Below are positions 9,781 through 16,795 of a stretch of DNA of 58,902 nt, one piece after another. The notes below the pieces were generated by a model that was not told the origin of the DNA, did no database searches, and saw nothing but the letters and a program-made list of their open reading frames with translations. Source of the stretch: Flavobacterium psychrophilum (GTDB taxonomy: Bacteria > Bacteroidota > Bacteroidia > Flavobacteriales > Flavobacteriaceae); NCBI GenBank assembly GCA_945905915.1, contig CAMDQL010000002.1:1-58902 (forward strand). Reading direction: 5' to 3'. The number at the start of each line of letters is the position of its first letter. Within the stretch, counting starts at the first letter, position 1. The translations under genes were made by a program, and so were the position numbers.

Positions 9781-11225
9781 TCTTGAAACGTGTGTTTGTC
9801 AACAATTCGTTTGCTGTCATTTTTTACCGATTCATCTTTTCGCATGGACCAAAAGAAATCGCTTGAAAATTTACGCGCTTCTTCCAAATTCACTATTGGA
9901 ATTGGATAATCTCTCCCTATTTCAAAATCATATAGCATTTGTTCAATAGGTGTTAATTTCCAGGGTTCATGAATAAATGCTGCAGGAATGTGCGCTAATT
10001 CAGGTATCCATTTTTTGATAAAAGTGCCATCAGCATCATGTTCGTATGAATTTTTCACCGGATTATAAACGCGTAACGTATTAATTCCAGTCACACCTGC
10101 TTGCATTTGAATTTGAGGATAGTGAATTCCGGGTTCAAAATCTAAAAATTGTTGTGCCAAATGCGGACTGCAATTTTGCCACGGTTGGAACAAATGATGC
10201 GTGTAAAACGAAACCACCAAAGCCCGCATTCTAAAATTCAAATACCCCGTCGTGTTCAAACAACGCATACACGCATCAACCAATGGCACACCCGTTTTTC
10301 CTGTTATCCAAGCTTTATGGTATTTTTCATTGACTTTTTGATTCAAATTACGATACCCTTTATTGACCGCAATGAATTCCATGGTGCTTTCCATTTCAAA
10401 CTTTTGAATAAAATGGGCTTGCCAACGTAAACGCGATGCAAAATTGGATATTTGGCGTTTGAATTTTCCTTGTTGATGCACTTCCCAAGCTTTGGTGTAT
10501 ACTTCTCGAATTGATAAATTTCCCCAAGCTATATAAGGCGATAATCGGCTGCAGCCTTTTCTGCCTAATTCGGGTTTTGAAATGTGATTACTGTAATTAT
10601 AAACCCGTTCTTCAAAAAATGAGTTCATATAACGCAATGCGGTCGGAACGCCTCCTTTCTGAAAATTAGGATCAACTATGGTTTTTATAGACGGTATTTC
10701 AAAGTGATTTTCTAATTCCTCAATCTCAATATATTTTACAAAACTTCGGGGAGTTGGATGAAAAGGTAAACAATCTTTATCCATATAATCATACCAATCT
10801 TCTTTCCACTTTTTCCGATTTTTTATACCTCGAATCACTCCATTAGTAAGGTATTCGTTCCAGATAATCCCTTTTTCTTTTAGCAGTTGAGTTACTGCTA
10901 AATCTCTTTCATAAGTCAGTTGAATACCTGTTTCTTGATGGGAGTAAACAGCTTTAATCGAAATCAGTTCGGATAGTTTTTCAAAGACAGGAACTGCTTC
11001 ACCACGAACGATCAAAATTTGTGTGTGATATTGTAAAAGTTCTTTTTGTAACGCTTCAAGAGATTGTTTGATGAAAGCAAAATGACGCTGACTATAATGG
11101 TAATCATTTAGTACCGAGGGTTCAAAAATATAAAGCAACAACGTTTTCCCCGAAGCTGATAAGGCTTCATGCATGGCTTCATGATCGTGCAAACGCAAAT
11201 CTCTCTTGAACCAAACAATTTTCAT
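9777..11225 (-). CDS. Cryptochrome/photolyase family protein
   Basis: This flavoprotein of the cryptochrome/photolyase family starts at the ATG at 11225 ([18 protein letters not shown]). The 13 residues before it come from repeat-like upstream DNA. The N-terminal Rossmann domain and the C-terminal helical FAD domain ([11 protein letters not shown], then [19 protein letters not shown], then [13 protein letters not shown]) are complete in 482 residues. The FAD-domain motif differs from the class I photolyase NWQWAAGSG form, so it belongs to a separate subgroup and may be a cryptochrome or a photolyase of other specificity. It is last in a four-gene leftward operon with a true photolyase, an SDR and an SRPBCC protein. 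Confidence 0.88.
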   Translation of the reverse strand: MKIVWFKRDLRLHDHEAMHEALSASGKTLLLYIFEPSVLNDYHYSQRHFAFIKQSLEALQKELLQYHTQILIVRGEAVPVFEKLSELISIKAVYSHQETGIQLTYERDLAVTQLLKEKGIIWNEYLTNGVIRGIKNRKKWKEDWYDYMDKDCLPFHPTPRSFVKYIEIEELENHFEIPSIKTIVDPNFQKGGVPTALRYMNSFFEERVYNYSNHISKPELGRKGCSRLSPYIAWGNLSIREVYTKAWEVHQQGKFKRQISNFASRLRWQAHFIQKFEMESTMEFIAVNKGYRNLNQKVNEKYHKAWITGKTGVPLVDACMRCLNTTGYLNFRMRALVVSFYTHHLFQPWQNCSPHLAQQFLDFEPGIHYPQIQMQAGVTGINTLRVYNPVKNSYEHDADGTFIKKWIPELAHIPAAFIHEPWKLTPIEQMLYDFEIGRDYPIPIVNLEEARKFSSDFFWSMRKDESVKNDSKRIVDKHTFQD

Positions 11226-11313
11226 ATTATAAGTTTTTTTTGCCACAAAGGCACTAAACCACAAAATTAATTTAAAACACTGTTACACTAAAAACTGATT
11301 ACTGAACACTGAA
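11226..11313. repeat. Intergenic repeat: CACAAAG words plus ACTGAnn heptamers
   Basis: The 88-bp gap between the two photolyase genes has GCCACAAAGGCACTAAACC followed by 7-bp units AAAACTG, ATTACTG and AACACTG near 11290-11312. These are the same two unit families seen in the 22.8 and 27 kb gaps. Confidence 0.6.
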
Positions 11314-12600
11314 CTAACCAACTGCTTCTTTGTATACTCTCAAGCACCGTTCTCGGGCTTCCTTATGATCTACAATAGGTTTAGGATAATTATCGGTGTT
11401 CAATTCTGGAATCCATTTTTTAATGTACACTAAATCTTTATCAAATTTTTTGACTTGCTCAGTAGGATTAAAAATTCTAAAATACGGTGCCGCATCAACA
11501 CCAGAACCTGCAGCCCATTGCCAATTTCCAACGTTACTTGCCATTTCGTAGTCCAACAATTTTTGTGCAAAGTAGGTTTCGCCCCAACGCCAATCTATTA
11601 ATAAATGTTTACATAAAAAACTAGCGACAATCATACGCACACGATTGTGCATATGACCTGTTGCATTGAGTTCGCGCATGCCAGCATCTACAAAAGGATA
11701 GCCGGTTTTTCCTTCGCACCATTTTTTAAATAAATCTTCGTTATTATCCCATTGAATAGCGTCATATTTCGGTCTGAAACTTCCATTTTTGGTATGGGGA
11801 AAATGCCATAATATTTGCATGAAGAATTCGCGCCAAATCAATTCGTTCCAAAAGGTTTCGTTCTTTTCAGCAATCGCTTTTGCAATCATTTTACGAATGG
11901 AAACCGCACCAAAGCGAAGATAAATTCCTAAATAAGAGGTTTTATTTACCGCAGGAAAATTTCGTGTGGCTTCATAATTCTGAATTAAAGTTGTGGAAAC
12001 ATCAAAAGCAGAAATTTTTATATTTGATTTTTCAAAACCAATGTCCGCCAATGATAAAAAAGGGTAGGAGTGTTGTGCAATTTTATCCAATTTTTCTTCC
12101 GATGGATAATGAGCTAATTTAATCTTCTTGAAGTTTTCTTTCCATTTTTTTGAATAGGGCGTAAACACCACATAAGGCGTTCCGTCATCTTTAACCACTT
12201 CGCTCTTTTCAAAAATAACTTGATCTTTTGAGGTCAAGAATGAAATTTCTTTACTTACAAATAACTGATTCAACTCTTTATCTCGATTGCGTGCATAAGG
12301 TTCGTAATCGTGATTGGTATACACCGCCGAAATTTTATTTTCAGTAATCAGTTTTTCAAATACTTCGATTGGCTTGCCGTGAAATACCGCTAACGATTTT
12401 CCAACGGTATTTAATACCGCTTGAATTTTTTCTAATTGGGCATGAATAAAAGAAACCCGAGCATCCTCTTTTGGAAGTTGCGATAAAATATGCTCATCAA
12501 AAATAAAAATAGGAAGCACTTCTTCAGCACTATTCAAAGCATGAAAAAGACCTACGTTATCCTCAATTCTTAAATCGCGTCTAAACCAAAAAATGTTCAT
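11314..12600 (-). CDS. phrB: Deoxyribodipyrimidine photolyase (class I CPD)
   Basis: This light-driven enzyme repairs cyclobutane pyrimidine dimers using FADH-. The start is at the ATG at 12600 (MNIFWFRRDLRIEDN); the six extra codons upstream begin with TTG inside a repeat. The N-terminal antenna domain and FAD domain are complete at 428 residues. Diagnostic segments are WNELIWREFFMQI, GHMHNRVRMIVASFL, and NWQWAAGSGVDAAPYFRIF with the flavin-contacting Asn. It sits 38 bp after the SDR gene and before the second photolyase-family gene. A promoter is most likely upstream of the SRPBCC gene. Confidence 0.95.
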   Translation of the reverse strand: MNIFWFRRDLRIEDNVGLFHALNSAEEVLPIFIFDEHILSQLPKEDARVSFIHAQLEKIQAVLNTVGKSLAVFHGKPIEVFEKLITENKISAVYTNHDYEPYARNRDKELNQLFVSKEISFLTSKDQVIFEKSEVVKDDGTPYVVFTPYSKKWKENFKKIKLAHYPSEEKLDKIAQHSYPFLSLADIGFEKSNIKISAFDVSTTLIQNYEATRNFPAVNKTSYLGIYLRFGAVSIRKMIAKAIAEKNETFWNELIWREFFMQILWHFPHTKNGSFRPKYDAIQWDNNEDLFKKWCEGKTGYPFVDAGMRELNATGHMHNRVRMIVASFLCKHLLIDWRWGETYFAQKLLDYEMASNVGNWQWAAGSGVDAAPYFRIFNPTEQVKKFDKDLVYIKKWIPELNTDNYPKPIVDHKEARERCLRVYKEAVG

Positions 12601-12638
12601 GTTTTTATTTTGTTTCAAGTTTAAGGTTTCAAGTTATT
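12601..12638. repeat. GTTTCAA-type heptamer array upstream of photolyase gene
   Basis: Units GTTTCAA, GTTTAAG and GTTTCAA follow one another with a 7-bp period between about 12612 and 12632. The array fills most of the gap between the SDR stop and the photolyase ATG. Confidence 0.6.
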
Positions 12639-13337
12639 TTAACCGTTAACCAATAAAGTCGACATACCGCCATCTACATGAAACACTTGTCCTGAAATCC
12701 AACTGCTTTTATCGCTTAATAAGAAAGTTGCCATTTGAGCGCTGTCTTCAGGTGTTCCAAATCGTTTCAATGGATGACGCTCAGCAGATTTCTCTTGTTT
12801 GGTTTCATTGTTCAAGAATTTATCAGCTAATGGTGTATCGGTTAAAGACGGTGCAATCACGTTGACTCTAATTTTAGGTGCATATTCTGCCGCTAATGCT
12901 TTTGCAAATCCTTCAATAGCTCCTTTTGCAGCCGCTACACTAGTATGAAAAGGCATTCCCATCGTTGCTGCAACACTACTGAATAATACAATGCTCGATT
13001 GTTCGCCAGCAGTTAAATTAGGCAATACTGCCTGAATAACTTTGACCAAACTAATGAAATTAATCTGTAAATCAGCTTCAAAGGCTTCAGGTTTTAAGCC
13101 TCTAAACGGACGCAAATTAATACTTCCTGGGCAATACACTAATCCATCAATAATTGCAGGTAGTTGAGAGGTGTCCAAACTATCAGTTGTAGCATCAAAC
13201 GGAATATGGGTAACGTTTAATCCCGCTAAATTTTCATTGGTTCTTGAAGCTACAAATAGCTTATTATCGTTCTGAAGTTCTTTCGCTATGGCTAACCCAA
13301 TGCCATAAGAACCGCCTATTAATAGTATATTTTTCAT
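12639..13337 (-). CDS. Short-chain dehydrogenase/reductase lacking the catalytic tyrosine
   Basis: This 232-residue Rossmann-fold protein of the SDR superfamily has the NAD(P) loop GGSYGIG (residues 8-14) and the C-terminal segment SGQVFHVDGG. The usual YxxxK active site reads VAAAK (Val134, Lys138) after SSVAATMGMPFHTS. The lysine and the upstream serines are present but the tyrosine is replaced by valine. It may bind NAD(P) without classic carbonyl reduction, or use another residue. It lies between an SRPBCC gene (11 bp gap) and the photolyase gene, an arrangement also known near photolyases in other bacteria. The substrate is unknown. Confidence 0.85.
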   Translation of the reverse strand: MKNILLIGGSYGIGLAIAKELQNDNKLFVASRTNENLAGLNVTHIPFDATTDSLDTSQLPAIIDGLVYCPGSINLRPFRGLKPEAFEADLQINFISLVKVIQAVLPNLTAGEQSSIVLFSSVAATMGMPFHTSVAAAKGAIEGFAKALAAEYAPKIRVNVIAPSLTDTPLADKFLNNETKQEKSAERHPLKRFGTPEDSAQMATFLLSDKSSWISGQVFHVDGGMSTLLVNG

Positions 13338-13348
13338 ATATTTTAATT

Positions 13349-13816
13349 TTAATTTTTAAATTCACCAAATAATTCAATTAATTTTTTTCTTCTATAATTA
13401 AAAATTTCATCTAGTTTTGGCTTCACCAAAAAAGGATGCACTAATTGGCCTAAAATCCCCATAGGTACTTTATAATCTATAATATCTTCCATTTCAACAC
13501 CACCCGGAATTTCTTTAATAAAATGTTTGTGATGCCATAATGCATAAGGTCCAAAGCGTTGTTCATCTACAAAATATTGTTTGTCTACCACATGAGTTAT
13601 TTCGGTAACCCATTTCGTAGGAATGCCCAAAACTGGCGTCACAATGTATTGGATAATTTGTCCAGGAAACATTGGTCGGTCGGCTCCTGATAAAATTTTG
13701 AATCCCATATATTCTGGGGTAATTTTTTGTAAATTTTTTGGGTCCGATAATAACTCCCAAGCTTCATCTAGGGTTATGGGTAAGTTTTGTTTGGTGTGTA
13801 AACGGTATATTTTCAT
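13349..13816 (-). CDS. SRPBCC (START-like) ligand-binding protein
   Basis: This 155-residue protein starts at the ATG at 13816 (MKIYRLHTKQNLPI). The upstream extension passes through promoter-like AT-rich DNA. The pattern of an N-terminal strand, DEAWELLSDPKNLQKITP, later antiparallel strands and the C-terminal helix LDEIFNYRRKKLIELFGEF fits the SRPBCC/START-like fold, which binds hydrophobic ligands. It is the first gene of the leftward operon with SDR and two photolyase-family genes, so a function linked to light or photodamage is likely by association. The ligand is not known. Confidence 0.8.
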   Translation of the reverse strand: MKIYRLHTKQNLPITLDEAWELLSDPKNLQKITPEYMGFKILSGADRPMFPGQIIQYIVTPVLGIPTKWVTEITHVVDKQYFVDEQRFGPYALWHHKHFIKEIPGGVEMEDIIDYKVPMGILGQLVHPFLVKPKLDEIFNYRRKKLIELFGEFKN

Positions 13817-13907
13817 ATAATCTTTATTTCTTGTAAAGTTATTAAAATTGTTCAACATAAAAACTAAAACATTAAACAAAATATTCTATTTAAGTAATAA
13901 TTAACAT

Positions 13908-13934
13908 TTGGTTCAAATACAATTTGTAATTTTG
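13908..13934 (+). promoter_or_regulatory. Promoter of the DUF2911 gene
   Basis: TTG at 13908-13910 and TAATTTTG at 13927-13934 (exact TAnnTTTG) are 16 bp apart, one short of the usual range. The ATG follows 20 bp after the -7 element. Confidence 0.5.
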
Positions 13935-13954
13935 GAACACTAAACAAATAAATC

Positions 13955-14806
13955 ATGAAAAAAATAAGTATTTTATTGGCGCTTTTGTTAGCCAATTTTT
14001 ATGTTACAGCACAAGTTAAAACTCCACAAGCGAGTCCATTGGCTAAAATTGATCAGGTGGTAGGATTGACAAATATTCAAGTTGAGTATTCTAGACCTAG
14101 TGCAAAAGGAAGAACTGTTTATGGCGATTTAGTTCCATTTGGCAAACTTTGGAGAACCGGTGCCAACAATAACACTATCATTTCTTTTAGTGAAGACACT
14201 AAAATTGCGGGTAAAGAACTTAAGAAAGGAAAATATGCATTATTCACAACGCCAAAAGCAGATAGTTGGGATGTTATTTTTTACTCTGAAACCAATAACT
14301 GGGGATTACCAGAAGAATGGAATGATTCAAAAGTAGCACTTACAGTAAGTATAAAGCCTGAGACTACTACAAAATCGGTGGAGTCGTTTTCAATTTTTCT
14401 AAACAATTTAACCAATGATGCTGGGGTGATTGAATTATCATGGGAGCGCACATTGGTAAGTATTCCATTTACAGTTCCTACACAAGAGGCTGCAATGAAG
14501 AGTATCGAGAAAACGTTAGCAGGACCTGCTGCAGGTGATTATTTTGCAGCAGCACAATATTTTTACCAGTCGAATAATGATTTGAATAAAGCGTTAACTT
14601 GGGTGAATACAGCAATTAGCTTGATGCCTAAAGATAAAGATGTACCATATTGGTATTTGCGTTTGAAATCATTAATTCAAGCGAAATCAGGTGATAAAAA
14701 AGGAGCTATTACAACAGCTAAAGAATCGTTAGCTCTAGCAACTAAAGCAGGTAATGGCGATTATGAAAAAATGAATAAAGACAGCATAGCTGAATGGTCT
14801 AAATAA
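13955..14806 (+). CDS. DUF2911 domain-containing exported protein
   Basis: This 283-residue protein begins with a signal peptide (MKKISILLALLLANFYVTAQ). The DUF2911 domain covers about residues 30-165, with the family segments VEYSRPSAKGRTVYG, LVPFGKLWRTGANN and KKGKYALFTTP. The C-terminal third, about 180-280, is helical and TPR-like (YFYQSNNDLNKALTWVNTAI). It is presumably periplasmic or envelope-located. The function of DUF2911 is not known. It is a single gene with its own promoter and a strong terminator at 14831. Confidence 0.9.
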   Translation: MKKISILLALLLANFYVTAQVKTPQASPLAKIDQVVGLTNIQVEYSRPSAKGRTVYGDLVPFGKLWRTGANNNTIISFSEDTKIAGKELKKGKYALFTTPKADSWDVIFYSETNNWGLPEEWNDSKVALTVSIKPETTTKSVESFSIFLNNLTNDAGVIELSWERTLVSIPFTVPTQEAAMKSIEKTLAGPAAGDYFAAAQYFYQSNNDLNKALTWVNTAISLMPKDKDVPYWYLRLKSLIQAKSGDKKGAITTAKESLALATKAGNGDYEKMNKDSIAEWSK

Positions 14807-14830
14807 TTTTAGATTGTATTAATAAAAAAA

Positions 14831-14859
14831 GTCCAGTATTTTTACTGGACTTTTTTTTT
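14831..14859. terminator. Bidirectional terminator between DUF2911 and symporter genes
   Basis: GTCCAGTA at 14831-14838 pairs with TACTGGAC at 14843-14850 around a TTTT loop, with A runs before and T runs after. It can end both convergent transcripts and reaches the stop codon region of the symporter (14858). Confidence 0.88.
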
Positions 14860-16567
14860 ATGCTTTAGTTCGGAAGGTTTTTTGCAACAGAAATGCAATA
14901 CTTATGGTTAACAGTACCCCAATTAAATTCAACCATAAATACCCTAATTTTTCACTTTCATTGGATTCAAACAAAATGTATTTTAGAAAAATAAGTATTA
15001 CAATAGTTTGACTAATCAAACCGCTATAGAAGGCTGCTTTTCCTTTGATGTAGTGAAAATAAAATCCAATGAGAAAAATACCTAAAACGGTTCCATAAAA
15101 TATGGATCCAATGATGTTGACCAATTGAATTAAATTCTCAAATAGCGAACTCACACAAGCAAAACCAATGGCAATGATTCCCCAAAACAAGGTGAAATAT
15201 TGTGTAGCTACTACATATTGTTTTTCTGTTTTTACGGTTACATTACGTTTGTACAAATCAATAGCGGAAGTAGCTGCCAAAGAATTTAATCCCGAAGCAC
15301 TAGAGGACATCGCAGCACTGATAATTACAGCGAGCAACAATCCCAACAGTCCTTTAGGCAAGTAATTCATTATGAAATATAAAAACACATAATCTTTGTC
15401 ATTAGTTTCGGCACTATCATCGGCCTTAGAAATGATTTCTTTTGCTGTATTTCGCAATTCTTTTTCTTCCAATGAAAGTGCAATCATCTTTTTTCTAAGC
15501 GTAGGATTGTCATAAGCATTGTGCTTTAACTGTTCGATGTAAATTTGATTGACTACTTTTTTATCAATATTGATTTGGTTGAGTTCTGCTTCAAGCGCTT
15601 CATATTCCTTTTTTTGATCCGAATGGAGTACCTTCTCAACATTGGTTGGATTAAAATGCAATGGGGCGTCATTAAATTGGAAGAATACAAAAACCAATAC
15701 TCCAGTTAATAGAATAAAGAATTGCATAGGTACTTTTAAAAGACCATTCATGATGAGTCCCATTTGACTCTCTTTAATCGATTTTCCCGAAAGATAGCGA
15801 CCTACTTGTGATTGATCGGTTCCAAAATAAGAAAGCATTAAGAAAAATCCACCGGTTATTCCACTCCATACGGTATAGCGAGTTTCTGGATTATAGGAAA
15901 AATCTAAAATATCCATTTTACCATTGGCACCCGCAATATGCAGTACATTTGAAAAATCAACATCTTCTGGTAAATAGGCTAAAATGACAAAAAAGGTAAT
16001 GAACATACCCGACATGATGACAAACATTTGTTGCTTTTGGGTGACATTCACTGCTTTTGTACCGCCTGTAACCGTGTAGATGATTACTAACACGCCAATA
16101 AAAATATTTAAGAACGTTAAATTCCAACCCAGTAATGCCGATAAAATAATGGAAGGTGCATATATGGTAATTCCTGTTCCCAGTCCTCTTTGAATTAAAA
16201 ACAAAACAGCTGCTAAGGTGCGGGTTTGAACATTAAAGCGCTGTTCTAAATATTCATAAGCAGTATAGACTTTAAGACGGTGGTATATAGGTATGAACGT
16301 ATATGCAATAACAATCATGGCTATTGGTAATCCAAAATAAAATTGCACAAAGCCCATGCCGTCGTGATAGGCTTGTCCTGGTGTCGATAGGAAAGTAATT
16401 GCGCTGGCTTGGGTTGCCATTACGGATACTCCAACCGTAAACCAAGGGGTTTCGTTGTTGTCTAATAGGTAATCCTTTACCGTAGTGCTTCCTTTGGTTT
16501 TTATAACCCCATAGACTACAATAAAAAATAGGGTAGTAGATAATACAATCCAATCTAAAATTTCCAT
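14858..16567 (-). CDS. Sodium:solute symporter (SSS family) with a long charged insert
   Basis: This 569-residue transporter of the sodium:solute symporter family should be an inner-membrane protein with about 13 helices. Family segments include VMATQASAITFLSTPGQAY and YFGTDQSQVGRYLSGKS. Between two membrane segments, about residues 300-395, lies a soluble, highly charged helical insert (HSDQKKEYEALEAELNQINI onward) that core SSS transporters lack. The substrate is not evident. A 34-codon membrane-peptide gene ends one base before the start codon, and a PIG-L deacetylase gene lies upstream, as if one operon. Confidence 0.92.
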   Translation of the reverse strand: MEILDWIVLSTTLFFIVVYGVIKTKGSTTVKDYLLDNNETPWFTVGVSVMATQASAITFLSTPGQAYHDGMGFVQFYFGLPIAMIVIAYTFIPIYHRLKVYTAYEYLEQRFNVQTRTLAAVLFLIQRGLGTGITIYAPSIILSALLGWNLTFLNIFIGVLVIIYTVTGGTKAVNVTQKQQMFVIMSGMFITFFVILAYLPEDVDFSNVLHIAGANGKMDILDFSYNPETRYTVWSGITGGFFLMLSYFGTDQSQVGRYLSGKSIKESQMGLIMNGLLKVPMQFFILLTGVLVFVFFQFNDAPLHFNPTNVEKVLHSDQKKEYEALEAELNQINIDKKVVNQIYIEQLKHNAYDNPTLRKKMIALSLEEKELRNTAKEIISKADDSAETNDKDYVFLYFIMNYLPKGLLGLLLAVIISAAMSSSASGLNSLAATSAIDLYKRNVTVKTEKQYVVATQYFTLFWGIIAIGFACVSSLFENLIQLVNIIGSIFYGTVLGIFLIGFYFHYIKGKAAFYSGLISQTIVILIFLKYILFESNESEKLGYLWLNLIGVLLTISIAFLLQKTFRTKA

Positions 16568-16568
16568 A

Positions 16569-16673
16569 CTAGTTGTATATTTCCATTAGTAAATAGAAAA
16601 TTAAAATATACAAAGCATTTAGAATCAAAACGATGCTGTAGCTTTTTTTCCATTTATGTTTTTGTTCTTCCAT
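16569..16673 (-). CDS. 34-residue single-helix membrane peptide upstream of the symporter
   Basis: The short frame begins at the ATG at 16673-16671 (MEEQKHKWKKSYSIVLI) and ends with TAG at 16571-16569, leaving a one-base gap to the symporter ATG. It has a basic N-terminal part and one hydrophobic segment (SIVLILNALYILIFYLLM), typical of a single-span membrane peptide. Such tight coupling suggests a small companion subunit of the transporter, comparable in position, though not in sequence, to the small partner subunits of some SSS transporters. The role is inferred from position only. Confidence 0.65.
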   Translation of the reverse strand: MEEQKHKWKKSYSIVLILNALYILIFYLLMEIYN

Positions 16674-16795
16674 AAAGTTTTTGTTTCAAGTTTCAAGTTT
16701 AGCTTCGCTCCGTTCGGCTTCGCCTCGGGTCAAGTTTAGTTTTGCTCTGTTCGGATGCACCTCGGGTCAAGTTTCAAGTTCAAAAATCAAATTCA
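16674..16795. repeat. Two tandem 37-bp repeats flanked by GTTTCAA heptamers
   Basis: Two 37-bp copies, at 16697-16733 and 16734-16770, differ at 6 positions and contain GCTCCGTTCGG and CCTCGGGTCAA. GTTTCAA-type 7-bp units lie on both sides (16683-16698 and 16770-16778). The block is more GC-rich than its surroundings and has no coding sense. Confidence 0.75.

Noticed and set aside
13563..13820. Frames of about 65 codons inside the SRPBCC gene on both strands
   Set aside because: They are shadows of the SRPBCC coding sequence and lack starts or context of their own.
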